Of a stretch of DNA of 64,000 bases, positions 50,086 to 59,440 are shown in pieces. Origin of the DNA: CAYMAI01 sp964388445 (GTDB lineage: Bacteria; 4484-113; JAGGVC01); the NCBI GenBank assembly GCA_964388445.1, contig CAYMAI010000005.1, positions 124,001 through 188,000 on the forward strand. The letters run 5' to 3'. Within the stretch, counting starts at the first letter, position 1, and every line of letters begins with the position of its first letter. The notes beneath the pieces are model-generated. The model ran no database searches. It saw only the letters and a list, made by a program, of their open reading frames with translations, and was not told where the DNA came from. Made by a program: the position numbers and the translations under genes.

Positions 50086-51891
50086 CTAAAGTTCCCACCT
50101 GTAAACGAGCCAGCTTCCGCCGGTTTTGACGAGCGAAAACACTGTACGAGTGGTTTCGTCGAAACGTGCCGGCGGGCTTTCGAGCAGATAATCGGATACG
50201 ACGGTTATGTCCGCTTCGAGCACCGCAAGCTCGCCGGAAATCGAAACCGAGGCTGAAACCGGCGAAACCGTGACCGATACGTTCGCGTTTTGCTGCAGGA
50301 ATTTCGATATGTGCTCTTCGAAATCGCCGGAAGGCGGATTTTCTTCCGAGTTGTCCGTTTTGAAAAGGTACGCGACTTCTTCCGGCAGGGCGAAAAGAGG
50401 GCTGAAAACGGCGGCCGCGCCGCTCGCGTTTCTGGCGGAAATAAGCTCGCCTATTTTTTCAACCTGCGCGGCCACAAGCTGCGCATCGCCCGGCGCGGAC
50501 GATTCCTCCGGCAGCCAATAAAGTATGCGCCATTTGCCGTCTTCGCCCTTGAGAAATTGCATCGCGTCGCCGGTTTCGGTGACCGTGTAATCCTGCGGCG
50601 GCACGCTCAAAATGAAAGTCGAATTCAGGTTGAACGCAATCGAACCCGTCGCGACGTCGCCGTTTTGTACGAAATTTGAGAGAATAAGTTGCGTGTTGAC
50701 GTTCACGTTTTCGGCGAAGAACGTTTGCATATGCGACGAAAAATCGCCGGGAGGATCGCCGCCGCTTTCGGTTACGTGCGTTTTGAACCGCTTGCCGATT
50801 TCCGCCGGAAGGAAAAAGCCGGGAGCGAACGTATCTTCGGCGAGATTCAAATCCTTGTTTCTAATCGCATCCTGCACGGATAGGACTTGAAGCCTGCAAA
50901 GGTTTTGCGCTTCTTCGTCCGGCTCGTCCGCCGGGCTTTCCACCCAGCTTAGCACCCGCCAAAAACCGTCGCTTTCTCGCCGGAAGTTCAAAACGTCAAC
51001 CGCCTGCGCATAGTAAACCGACGGCGGCGCGGTGAGAACGTAAGTAGCGACGAGGTTGAATTCGGCGGTCACGGACGCGAGGTCGTCGGTCACTTCCCAG
51101 TTGAGAACGTTAAGCGAAAAAACGAGGTTTTCGTTTTCGAGAACGACGTCCTGGAAATATCTGTCGAAGCCGGGCGCGGGATTTCCGCCGGATACCGTTG
51201 TGTGGGTTTTGAATCTTTTGCCGACCACAGGGTCGGTGGAATAAAGCGCGCTGATGGTGGAATTCATAAGTCTGAAATCGCCGGTGTTCACCATTTGCAC
51301 GAGGTTTGTAATCGCCCTGTTTATCGCGACGATGGGTTCGAGGTTGCCCGGATTTTGCTCGTCGCCGGAGCCCACTTCTTCCACTTCTTCCCAGGCGATA
51401 AGCTTCCACGCGCCGCCTTCGCGCTGGAACGTCACCCGGTCGAGCGAATCCACGAAATAGTTGATGGGCGGCGATTCGAGAGCGTAGGTCGCGCTCAAGT
51501 GAAATTCCAAAAGCGACGATGCGAGGTCGCCGTTTTGCGTCACTTCTCGAAGCCGCAAAGTTACGCGGATGTTTTCGTTGTCGCGATAAAAATCGTTCAA
51601 CAACAGGCCGAGATTTTCGGTCGGCACGGGCTGGGCGGGTGCGTTGCTTCGGCGAAACCTGAACGCGACGAGCCCGTCCATTTTGAAAATGCCCGCCACT
51701 TGATTCGCCGCAAGTATCGTGTCTTCGTCGTTGACAGCGCGTTCAACGAGGGCGATAGTTTGGGCGAGTGATTTTCTGACCGACTCGGGCGCGTCCCCCG
51801 CGGGCGGAGCGATTTTGATGCCGCCGCCGCTGCAGCCGGCCAGAAAGGCGATTGCCGCGACGGTAAAAATGCTCACGATTGAGTGTTTCAT
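50086..51891 (-). CDS. Lipoprotein with four tandem NTF2-like repeats
   Basis: A 601-residue exported lipoprotein; the lipobox is LAGC with Cys20. The mature part consists of four consecutive repeats of about 140 residues. Each has an N-terminal helix (for example AINRAITNLVQMVNTGDF), a VGKRFKTH-type turn, a strand with LESPP, VLTAPP, ILSVPP or LLESPP, and a final W-K-x-x-x-W or equivalent (WKLIAWEE, WRVLSWVE, WRILYWLP, WLVYRWEL). The layout is that of NTF2/SnoaL-like cone folds, which bind small hydrophobic ligands. The gene sits directly upstream of gpmI and downstream of glgP. Function unknown. Confidence 0.75.
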   Translation of the reverse strand: MKHSIVSIFTVAAIAFLAGCSGGGIKIAPPAGDAPESVRKSLAQTIALVERAVNDEDTILAANQVAGIFKMDGLVAFRFRRSNAPAQPVPTENLGLLLNDFYRDNENIRVTLRLREVTQNGDLASSLLEFHLSATYALESPPINYFVDSLDRVTFQREGGAWKLIAWEEVEEVGSGDEQNPGNLEPIVAINRAITNLVQMVNTGDFRLMNSTISALYSTDPVVGKRFKTHTTVSGGNPAPGFDRYFQDVVLENENLVFSLNVLNWEVTDDLASVTAEFNLVATYVLTAPPSVYYAQAVDVLNFRRESDGFWRVLSWVESPADEPDEEAQNLCRLQVLSVQDAIRNKDLNLAEDTFAPGFFLPAEIGKRFKTHVTESGGDPPGDFSSHMQTFFAENVNVNTQLILSNFVQNGDVATGSIAFNLNSTFILSVPPQDYTVTETGDAMQFLKGEDGKWRILYWLPEESSAPGDAQLVAAQVEKIGELISARNASGAAAVFSPLFALPEEVAYLFKTDNSEENPPSGDFEEHISKFLQQNANVSVTVSPVSASVSISGELAVLEADITVVSDYLLESPPARFDETTRTVFSLVKTGGSWLVYRWEL

Positions 51892-51904
51892 CGCACCGAT
51901 TTTA

Positions 51905-54400
51905 TCATGAGTCTTTCGGCGCGTTTGCGGTAATCGTTACCGGGGTGGCTTGCCAAATGTCGCGGTTGTATTCGAGAATGGTTCTGTCTGAGCTGAAATG
52001 ACCGGCACGCGCTACGTTTAGAATCGATTTCCTTATCCAGGTTTCCCTGTCCTCGTAAGCCCGTTCCACCTCGTCTTGTGCGGCATGATACGCGGCGAAA
52101 TCGGCGAGCACCATAAAGTAGTCGCGTTTAAGCAGCGATTCGGTGAGCGGTTTGAAAATGCCGGGGTTTCCGGGGCAGAAATAGTTTTCGTCGATCAAGT
52201 CGAGAGTGCGTTTCAAAAGATCGTCGTCTTCGTATATCTTTCGCGGGTCGTAGTGCGGGCGAAGCTCGACTATTTCATCGGCGGTAAGCCCGAAAATAAA
52301 GCAGTTTTCATCGCCTATTTCGTCGCGGATTTCGATGTTCGCGCCGTCCAGCGTGCCGATTGTCAGCGCGCCGTTCAGCGCGAATTTCATATTGCCCGTA
52401 CCGGACGCTTCGAAGCCCGCGGTGGAAATCTGCTCGGATACGTCCGAGGCGGGAAATATTTTCTCGGCGAGCGTGACGCGATAGTTCGGAAGAAAAACCA
52501 CTTTGATAAAATCCCTTGTTTCGGGGTCTCGGTTTATCGTTTCGCCGACGTGAGCGATGAGCCGGATGATTAGTTTCGCCGCGTGATACGCCGGCGCGGC
52601 TTTGCCGCCGAATATAAACGTCCGCGGAAAATAGTCCTTTTTGACGCCTTGTTTGATTTGAAGCCAAGTCGCGATGACGTTGATTATGTTCAAAAGCTGG
52701 CGTTTGTATTCATGAATTCGTTTTATCTGCACGTCGAAAATCGAGTCGGGGTCGACTCTGTGTCCGGTTAGTTCGCGTGCGATTTGCGCCAGCCGGATTT
52801 TGTGGTCGTGTTTGATCGCGTGAAATCTCGCGCGAAACTCCGCGTCGTCCGCAAACGGCTCAATCCCCCGTATTTCCGCAAGATTCTTAATCCAATCGGC
52901 GCCGATTCTAGATGTTATCAGGTTCGAAAGGTCGCGGTTAGCTGCGGCAAGCCACCTGCGGGGAGTGACGCCGTTGGTTTTGTTCGAAAACTTGCCGGGG
53001 AATATGTCCTCGAAATCTTTCAGCTCTTTTTCCCTTAGCAATTTGGTGTGAAGCGCGGCCACCCCGTTCACGTGATGCGAGCCGGCAATGGCGAGATGCG
53101 CCATACGGATTTTTTTCTGCGAACTTTCTTCGACGAGCGATACCCGGCCGATTTTAATCGCGTCGTCCGGAAACTTCCGGCGGACCTCTTCGACAAACCT
53201 GCGGTTAATTTCGTAAATTATTTCAAGGTGGCGCGGCAACAAATGTTCGAACATCGCCGACGGCCATTTTTCAAGCGCTTCGGACAAAAGCGTGTGGTTT
53301 GTGTACGCGAATGTGCGCACGGTCAAATCCCATGCTTTGATCCACGGCATTCTGTAAACGTCAAGGAATATGCGCATAAGTTCCGCTATTCCGAGCGAGG
53401 GATGTGTGTCGTTCAGTTGAATCGCGACTTTGTCAGGAAACGAATCGAAATTCGCGTTGGTAACGAGATACCTGCGAATTATGTCTTGTATCGAGCACGA
53501 AACGAAAAAGTATTGTTGTTTCAGACGCAGTTCCTGACCCTCGAATATGTTGTCGTTCGGATACAGGACTTTCGAAATAGTTTCGCCTACGTTTTTCTCT
53601 TGAACGGCCTTGAAATAATCGCCGTCCTGAAAATATCCGAGGTCGAAGTCTTTAGTCGCGCGCGCCGCCCAAAGCCGTAGAGTATTCACGGTGTTGTTGC
53701 CGTATCCGCTTATAGGCGTGTCGTACGCGAATCCGAGAACTTCTTCGGTGTCCACCCACTCGTGTATCGGATTTCCGTCGAGGCCTTTCACGACGTTGGT
53801 GCGTCCGTAAAACCTGACCACATAGTGACGCTCCGGCCGGGCAAGCTCCCACGGATTGCCTTGCTTGAGCCATGCGTCCGGTTTTTCCACTTGAGCGAGT
53901 CCGCGTATCGCCTGTTCGAAAATGCCGAATTCATAACGGATGCCGTAACCGTAAGCCGGAAGTTCGAGCGTCGCCATCGAATCGAGAAAGCATGCGGCGA
54001 GCCTGCCGAGTCCGCCGTTGCCCAGCCCCGGCTCGGCTTCTTCCTCGATCACCCCGTGAAAGTCTATGCCGAGTTCTTCCATCGCCTTCACGGTTTCTTC
54101 GTACAAACCGAGGTTGACGATGTTGTTGACGAGTGCGCGTCCCAGCAAATATTCAGCCGAAAGATAGTAAATGCGCTTGGCGTCCGAATGATAGTAAGCC
54201 TGCTGCGTTTTTATCCACCGCTCGATAAGCCGGTCGCGCACGGTAAGCGCGAGAGATTGATACAGGTCGTTTCTGGTAGCAGTATATTGGTCTTTCGACA
54301 GCGAATACTGCAAGTGATTGGCCACGCCGAGTTCGATGCCGTACGCGTCCATCGCCTTGCGGAACGTATCCCAATTTTTAAACAGGTCTCCGTTATGCAA
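51905..54400 (-). CDS. glgP: Glycogen/starch phosphorylase
   Basis: PLP enzyme releasing glucose-1-phosphate from alpha-1,4-glucans. Motifs include EEAEPGLGNGGLGRLAACFL, YGYGIRYEFGIFEQ, HTLLSEALEKWP, RRWLAAANRDLS, KRIHEYKRQLLN and the PLP-lysine region ASGTGNMKFALNGALTIGTL. A TTG at 54400 with GGAGG five bases upstream gives 831 residues, a usual length. A longer frame to a TTG at 54469 is possible, but that TTG is part of a perfect TTGACA and more likely a -35 box. It is divergent from the BatA-like gene and lies upstream of the lipoprotein and gpmI genes. Confidence 0.93.
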   Translation of the reverse strand: MHNGDLFKNWDTFRKAMDAYGIELGVANHLQYSLSKDQYTATRNDLYQSLALTVRDRLIERWIKTQQAYYHSDAKRIYYLSAEYLLGRALVNNIVNLGLYEETVKAMEELGIDFHGVIEEEAEPGLGNGGLGRLAACFLDSMATLELPAYGYGIRYEFGIFEQAIRGLAQVEKPDAWLKQGNPWELARPERHYVVRFYGRTNVVKGLDGNPIHEWVDTEEVLGFAYDTPISGYGNNTVNTLRLWAARATKDFDLGYFQDGDYFKAVQEKNVGETISKVLYPNDNIFEGQELRLKQQYFFVSCSIQDIIRRYLVTNANFDSFPDKVAIQLNDTHPSLGIAELMRIFLDVYRMPWIKAWDLTVRTFAYTNHTLLSEALEKWPSAMFEHLLPRHLEIIYEINRRFVEEVRRKFPDDAIKIGRVSLVEESSQKKIRMAHLAIAGSHHVNGVAALHTKLLREKELKDFEDIFPGKFSNKTNGVTPRRWLAAANRDLSNLITSRIGADWIKNLAEIRGIEPFADDAEFRARFHAIKHDHKIRLAQIARELTGHRVDPDSIFDVQIKRIHEYKRQLLNIINVIATWLQIKQGVKKDYFPRTFIFGGKAAPAYHAAKLIIRLIAHVGETINRDPETRDFIKVVFLPNYRVTLAEKIFPASDVSEQISTAGFEASGTGNMKFALNGALTIGTLDGANIEIRDEIGDENCFIFGLTADEIVELRPHYDPRKIYEDDDLLKRTLDLIDENYFCPGNPGIFKPLTESLLKRDYFMVLADFAAYHAAQDEVERAYEDRETWIRKSILNVARAGHFSSDRTILEYNRDIWQATPVTITANAPKDS

Positions 54401-54516
54401 AAGCGCCTCCGGCGAAAACGCGGCCAGAAGGCCGCTCTTTATTCTTTCACCGACTCCCCCGGTTGTCAACCGCTTTGCGCCGGCGGCGGCCGGTTCGAGG
54501 CTCGGGTTGTTTTCGC

Positions 54517-54525
54517 TGATATAAT
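54517..54525 (+). promoter_or_regulatory. Extended -10 promoter of the BatA-like gene (leaderless)
   Basis: TGATATAAT (TATAAT at 54520-54525), nine bases before the ATG at 54535. Confidence 0.55.
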
Positions 54526-54534
54526 CCCCGCCGG

Positions 54535-56376
54535 ATGGAAAGTCTGTTTGTCAATCCTGGAGCGCTTTGGTTTGCATCGCTGTCCGCCGCAATACTACTT
54601 CTATACCTGTTAAGGCTGAAGCGCCGCCGCATCGAAATCAGCTCGACGCTTTTATGGGAGAAATCGCTGGAAGAATTCCAGGCGAACGCCCCCTTTCAGT
54701 GGCTCAAGAAAAACTTGCTTTTATTTTTGCAGCTACTCTTTCTCGCTCTGCTCGTTTTGGCGCTCGCAAGACCCTTCTACTCATCCAGCGCTTTGCAAGG
54801 CGGAAAGACGGTTCTTTTAATCGACACCAGCTATTCGATGCTCGCGTTGGATGGCGGCAAATCGAGACTCGACAAGGCGCTCGACATCGCTCGCGGCGTA
54901 ATAAGAGATATGTCCCGCGGCGAGCAGGCGATGATAGCCGCGCTTAATCACCGGCCGCGCGTAATCGCGGGATTTACGCCGGATAAAATGGAGCTTACGC
55001 GAGTCCTTCCTGCTCTGCGGCGCGAGATGGGGGGATACGCAGACCTCGCATCCGCGCTGACGCTTCTAAAGCCGGTTTCGGCACAAAATGTTCGTATCGT
55101 CCTCATTTCGGACGGCGGTTTCGGCGACGTGGAAGAATCGGCGATTCCCGAACAAGTGTCGCTCGAATTCGTTTCGGTGGCGGGGAAGGAAGAAAATGCC
55201 GGAATTTCGTCACTGAGCGTTACCCGGAAAACTACGGGCGAGTACGAGCTTTTTGCGGCAGTAACAAGCACGTACAAATCCAAGATTAGCCGGACTTTAA
55301 AGCTGCTGTCCGGAAAGGAATTAATCGACCAGCAGGCTATCGAAATTCCGCAGGAAGGGAGAACAGAAATCGTTATTCCGGATCTTCCTTATATCGAAGA
55401 GCCATTAAGATTAGAGCTATCGGAACGCGACGCATTCGCCGAGGACGATACTGTTTTCGCCGTAATGCCGCCCAGGCAAGTGATACCGGTTACGCTTGTA
55501 AGCGAAATCGACATACTGATTGAAGCTGCGCTGATGAACGATCCATCGCTCGAAGTCGTGCGAGTTCCGCCATCAGCCGCGTCGAATCCATCGATTTACG
55601 AGCGGCCCGGAGTTTTGGTTTTCAATCGCGTTGCGCCGTCTTTCGGCGTACAGGCGCCGATGCTTGTCGCCGGCGCGACGAGTTCGATCGGCAGCGTCAG
55701 AATCGGCGAAATTTCCAGTTCGCCAAGGGTGGTTGATTGGGACAGAAACAGCCCGATGCTCCAGTATTTGAATATACAAGATTTGGTTATCGGCGAAGCA
55801 TACGGGGCAACGCCGGGGCAGGGCGCGAAAGTGCTAGTCGATGGAACTTCCGGGCCGCTCATGATTTCCGGCGAGGATAACTTAACCCGATATATCGTTG
55901 TGCTTTTCGACTTCGCCAAAAGCGATTTCCCTTTCAGGGCGGCTTTTCCGATTTTCCTTAGCAATTCAATCGGGTGGCTTGCGAAATCCGCGCAAGGCTA
56001 CGACCCCTTCAATGCCGCGGTGGCGAGGCAATGGAAATTCAAAACCGGCGAAGGCATCGAGACCGCTGAATTGACGAGCCCGAGCGGTTCGAAAATCAGG
56101 CTCACCGCAAAAGGCGGACAGGTTGGCGGAGTCGAACTGAACGAAACCGGAATATGGAAACTGGCGGCCGCGGGCGATAGCGTATCGATTTCGTCGAATT
56201 TGCTGGACGAGCGGGAAACAAGGCTCGAATTCAAAGATTCTTTTAAAATCGGCGGCGAAGACATTCATGCCAAAAGGGGCGCAAAATCGAACAGGGAAAT
56301 TTACGGTTGGCTGATTTTTATCGCAATTTTGGTTATAGTCGGCGAATGGTATGTATTTCATCAGCGCAATCTTTGA
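54535..56376 (+). CDS. BatA-like membrane protein with von Willebrand factor A domain
   Basis: A 613-residue membrane protein. The N-terminus (PGALWFASLSAAILLLYLLR ... LKKNLLLFLQLLFLALLVLA) is the aerotolerance-regulator BatA segment with two helices. A VWA domain follows with the MIDAS motif DTSYSM (Asp97). A long beta-rich region and a C-terminal helix (YGWLIFIAILVIVGEWYVF) complete it. Relatives often occur with MoxR ATPases and a DUF58 protein as an envelope assembly or stress system; neither is visible here. The next gene, encoding a secreted protein, follows after 37 bases and is probably co-transcribed. Confidence 0.85.
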   Translation: MESLFVNPGALWFASLSAAILLLYLLRLKRRRIEISSTLLWEKSLEEFQANAPFQWLKKNLLLFLQLLFLALLVLALARPFYSSSALQGGKTVLLIDTSYSMLALDGGKSRLDKALDIARGVIRDMSRGEQAMIAALNHRPRVIAGFTPDKMELTRVLPALRREMGGYADLASALTLLKPVSAQNVRIVLISDGGFGDVEESAIPEQVSLEFVSVAGKEENAGISSLSVTRKTTGEYELFAAVTSTYKSKISRTLKLLSGKELIDQQAIEIPQEGRTEIVIPDLPYIEEPLRLELSERDAFAEDDTVFAVMPPRQVIPVTLVSEIDILIEAALMNDPSLEVVRVPPSAASNPSIYERPGVLVFNRVAPSFGVQAPMLVAGATSSIGSVRIGEISSSPRVVDWDRNSPMLQYLNIQDLVIGEAYGATPGQGAKVLVDGTSGPLMISGEDNLTRYIVVLFDFAKSDFPFRAAFPIFLSNSIGWLAKSAQGYDPFNAAVARQWKFKTGEGIETAELTSPSGSKIRLTAKGGQVGGVELNETGIWKLAAAGDSVSISSNLLDERETRLEFKDSFKIGGEDIHAKRGAKSNREIYGWLIFIAILVIVGEWYVFHQRNL

Positions 56377-56413
56377 TAACCGGCCCCGTTTGCGGGTACA
56401 ATTTCCTGCGGCG

Positions 56414-57424
56414 ATGAAGTCACAAATTTCAAAGTTCGTTTTTGCGGTTATGGCTGCAGCGGTCGCGGCGGCCGCCTTGGTTGCGATCCCCGACGCCGCG
56501 TACGCACAATCCCGGCTGGCGATCCTGTCGGTCGCGGCCGTTCCTCGCGGCGCTGGCGCATCGCAGGATTCCGCCGTCTTCGAATATCCGGAAGTCGAGA
56601 CGCTCGACATACAGGTTACCGTCAGGCTCGATTCGCAATCCGAAGCCAAGATATCTATTTTCGCTTCGGCGGTGGACAGCAATAAATGGCGCATCGGAAA
56701 AGCCAAAATCACGGAAACCGTTAGTCCCGGCGAGTCGGTCCTTACTCTGAAAGATTTCGTGAAGCTCGGCCAATTTTTCGGAAGACACGACGTTTCGCTC
56801 GAAATCGAAGTCAGCGCAAAGAGCTTTGAAACCGTAAGAACAAAACGCGGTTTTTCGTTCTACGGGGTGCCGAAACCCGATTTCAAATTCGTTTATGCGG
56901 ATTTGCGTTCCCGCAACGAGCCTTTGTACATCGAATTTCTGCCCGGGGAAGCGTACGAACTCAACCTGTTTTATGAAATAGGCGGCAATCCGGGGAACCT
57001 TGCACCGATGCTGAGAGTGTTCGCCGTGCTCGATTCTCAAAATTTCCGCATCGGCGACGCGTCCTTATCAGATCCGTTTTGGGACGAGACGGATATTCCC
57101 GGCGAACCGGGGCTATATCACGTCGAGCTTAGCGGCAGGCTGCCCGACAGATTTATCGACTATTACAGGCAGAGGCACTACTTCAAGCTTATCGTGCAAG
57201 TGGAATTCGAAGGCGGTTATGAAATCGTGGAACCCGTAGAAGGGATGATATTCGACGAATTCTACGGCTCGCAGCGTGAGCCGATTTCGATACAGGAATC
57301 GTTCATCACGATACAAAATTCTGCGCACTGGCGGCTGGACGCCCTTGACGATCGTTCGTTCGATAGGCGAATACGGGAATTCAGAGAGCTCAGACGCACC
57401 CGCAGAATGCATCTGTATTACTAA
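56414..57424 (+). CDS. Secreted beta-rich protein of unknown function
   Basis: A 336-residue exported protein. The ATG at 56414 gives a proper signal peptide (1-32, ending AYA). The mature part has two related beta-sandwich-like halves: each has a strand with a hydrophobic-acidic pattern and 'S/DSNKWRIGKAKI' or 'DSQNFRIGDASL', suggesting an internal duplication. The C-terminus is strongly basic and aromatic (RRIREFRELRRTRRM). It follows the BatA/VWA gene, so it may be its partner. No family is recognised. Confidence 0.65.
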   Translation: MKSQISKFVFAVMAAAVAAAALVAIPDAAYAQSRLAILSVAAVPRGAGASQDSAVFEYPEVETLDIQVTVRLDSQSEAKISIFASAVDSNKWRIGKAKITETVSPGESVLTLKDFVKLGQFFGRHDVSLEIEVSAKSFETVRTKRGFSFYGVPKPDFKFVYADLRSRNEPLYIEFLPGEAYELNLFYEIGGNPGNLAPMLRVFAVLDSQNFRIGDASLSDPFWDETDIPGEPGLYHVELSGRLPDRFIDYYRQRHYFKLIVQVEFEGGYEIVEPVEGMIFDEFYGSQREPISIQESFITIQNSAHWRLDALDDRSFDRRIREFRELRRTRRMHLYY

Positions 57425-57546
57425 GTGGACTAGCGCCGAAATCCCCTTTGGAAGTATGAGTTAGGGCTTGCCGCAAGGTCAATAAATGTAATTTTCTTAC
57501 GGCAGAGGCAGTTTTAATGCGCAAATCGGCTTTCGGCCGCTTTACC

Positions 57547-57555
57547 TGCTATAAT
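57547..57555 (+). promoter_or_regulatory. Extended -10 promoter of the PAS-only gene
   Basis: TGCTATAAT (TATAAT at 57550-57555), 38 bases before the ATG at 57594, with GGAGAG between. Confidence 0.55.
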
Positions 57556-57593
57556 CATTCCCCGTGCGTGAACGCGTCCAGGAGAGCTTGTAG

Positions 57594-59108
57594 ATGGTTC
57601 CGAAATTCGCAGCGATTCCCTCGTTCTCGGAGATAATCGCTCAAATCGGCGAGGCGATATGGGTTATCGGCCCCAATGGGCATTGGATATACGTTAACCC
57701 TACTTTCGCACGTTTTATCGGCATTCACGAAGAAGAGGTCTACTCCCACGCTCTGCTCGAATACGTTCACCCCGACGACAAAGACGAGTGCGCCGCAATC
57801 TTCGAAAAGCTCAAGCACGGCAGCGATATAGGCGAAGCCAGATACAGGCTGGTGCATCGCGACGGTTTTGAAGTGTGGGTGTCGAGCGTAATAACCGCCG
57901 TGCGCGACGCCGCGCGCGAAGTGCAATATTTCGTCGGCACGAGCAGAAAAGTATCGGGCGACAAAGTCGAGTATCCGCCGTCGGAAGCGCCCGCCGGAAC
58001 CCAAAAAGCGCTGCCCGGGCTTCCGGACATTCCCTTCGACGAACTCATTTCGATTATGGCGGAGCCGGTTTGGGTAATCGACGGTTCGAGGTTTTTCATT
58101 TTTACCAATCCCGCTTTCAACCTCCTCGTCGGCTATTCCCGCGACGAGCTTGTCGGCAAAAAGTTGACGGACGTTATGGTTGTCGAAAAGCGCGACGAAC
58201 TCGACGAAGGCATTCGCAGGATTATCGAAGGCGAAGAAATGACCGAAGTACCGATAGCGATAATCCACCGGGGCGGGAACGAAATCGAGTCGCACTTTCT
58301 GGTAAAGCCCATAAGGTCCGATGAGGGAGGGATATCGTATTTCATAGGCTCGAACCGCGGGATGGGCGACGTCGTGCCGGGCAGCGCGCTTCCCGATCCG
58401 AGCGCTCCGTACAGGGCTGCGCTCGAAAAGCTGGGCATTCCGGCGTGGCTGACCGATGCCAAAGGCAACTGGATAATCGTCAACGGGCCGTTCGCGGCGA
58501 TGGTCGGCGTACGTCAGGACGAAAGCCCGCCGCTCAATCTTCCCGGAATAATACATCCGGACGATCAAGGGCTGATTAAAAGCGCGTTGACCGACCTTAA
58601 CCGCAACGATACGGTCAAGCTGTCGTGCAGAATCCAGCCGGGCGCGGGCCGCGAATATTGGGTGGACGTCGTGCTTTCGGCAATTCGCATCGAATCCGGC
58701 GAGTTGACCTACATCCTCGGAACCGCGCATGATTTGACGAACGAAAGAATGCTGGAATCAAGCGTATCTCAGCTGCGGGACAGATTGCAGGACATCATAG
58801 ATCAGATGGACGTCGCCGTTCTGGCGACAGACAAGACCGGCAAGGTAAAGATTATGAACAAGAACGTGCCGGAGCTTTTGGACAAAATGGATTTTGAAAT
58901 TCTCGAACAAGACCTCTCCGGTCTCTTTCCCGGCGAATACGCGAACAACGTAAATCAAGCGATTTCGAAATCGTACTCGGGCGAAAGCGGTACTGCAACG
59001 ATAGAGCTCGACGCCGGCGGCGTAAGATGCCCGTGTACCTTCAAATTTGCGCCTCTTCATCATTCGGGCGAAATCGAAGGCACGATGGTGATTTTGAAAA
59101 AAATATAA
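57594..59108 (+). CDS. Protein consisting of four PAS domains without an output domain
   Basis: A 504-residue soluble protein made almost wholly of PAS domains: about 8-125 (IGEAIWVIGPNGHWIYVN, YVHPDDKDEC), 145-265 (MAEPVWVIDGSRFFIFTN), 280-385 (LGIPAWLTDAKGNWIIVN, IIHPDDQGL) and 400-504 (DQMDVAVLATDKTGKVKIMN). A short coiled coil (SSVSQLRDRLQDIIDQM) joins the last two. No kinase, GGDEF, EAL or DNA-binding part is present and the frame ends normally after the fourth domain. It probably regulates a partner through protein contacts, perhaps the cyclase or kinase elsewhere in the window. GGAGAG supports the ATG. Confidence 0.85.
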   Translation: MVPKFAAIPSFSEIIAQIGEAIWVIGPNGHWIYVNPTFARFIGIHEEEVYSHALLEYVHPDDKDECAAIFEKLKHGSDIGEARYRLVHRDGFEVWVSSVITAVRDAAREVQYFVGTSRKVSGDKVEYPPSEAPAGTQKALPGLPDIPFDELISIMAEPVWVIDGSRFFIFTNPAFNLLVGYSRDELVGKKLTDVMVVEKRDELDEGIRRIIEGEEMTEVPIAIIHRGGNEIESHFLVKPIRSDEGGISYFIGSNRGMGDVVPGSALPDPSAPYRAALEKLGIPAWLTDAKGNWIIVNGPFAAMVGVRQDESPPLNLPGIIHPDDQGLIKSALTDLNRNDTVKLSCRIQPGAGREYWVDVVLSAIRIESGELTYILGTAHDLTNERMLESSVSQLRDRLQDIIDQMDVAVLATDKTGKVKIMNKNVPELLDKMDFEILEQDLSGLFPGEYANNVNQAISKSYSGESGTATIELDAGGVRCPCTFKFAPLHHSGEIEGTMVILKKI

Positions 59109-59124
59109 CGGCGGGTTTCGGGCG

Positions 59125-59154
59125 CCGATAGCTCTTTCGAAGCGGCTTTTTTTC
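59125..59154 (+). terminator. Possible terminator of the PAS gene
   Basis: A bulged stem (GCC...GCT paired with AGC-GGC) closes over CTTTCGA and is followed by seven Ts at 59148-59154. Confidence 0.4.
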
Positions 59155-59199
59155 GCGCGATATCATGACGCATTTGGGTAAATCGAATTTCGTTTTTCG

Positions 59200-59228
59200 T
59201 TGCGGAAAGCCGATTGCTTTGGTATTAT
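59200..59228 (+). promoter_or_regulatory. tRNA promoter
   Basis: TTGCGG (59200-59205), a 17-base spacer and TATTAT (59223-59228), ending eight bases before the tRNA 5' end. Confidence 0.6.
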
Positions 59229-59236
59229 CGAAACGC

Positions 59237-59327
59237 GGAGAGATGGCCGAGCGGTTGAAGGCGGCTGCCTGCTAAGCAGTTATACGGGTGTAAGCCTGTA
59301 TCGAGGGTTCGAATCCCTCTCTCTCCG
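59237..59327 (+). tRNA. tRNA-Ser (anticodon GCT)
   Basis: A complete 91-base class II tRNA. The acceptor stem is GGAGAGA / TCTCTCC with discriminator G (59327), the anticodon loop CTGCTAA carries GCT at 59271-59273, the long variable arm (about 59282-59300, TACGGGTGTAAGCCTGTA) is typical for serine, and the T arm has GGTTCGAATCC. It reads AGC and AGU codons. CCA is not encoded (CTT follows). Confidence 0.97.
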
Positions 59328-59440
59328 CTTTCTTACATCTCCTCCCAAACTTTACCCACTTGCTATATTCGTCGCCAGGCGCGTCATTGAAGGCGCTTTG
59401 CACGGCGGTGATAGCATGCCCTGTTATTTTTGGAGGAAGT

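Noticed and set aside
57555..58730. A 391-codon frame antisense to the PAS gene
   Set aside because: Shadow of the real frame; PAS motifs and a promoter support the plus strand.
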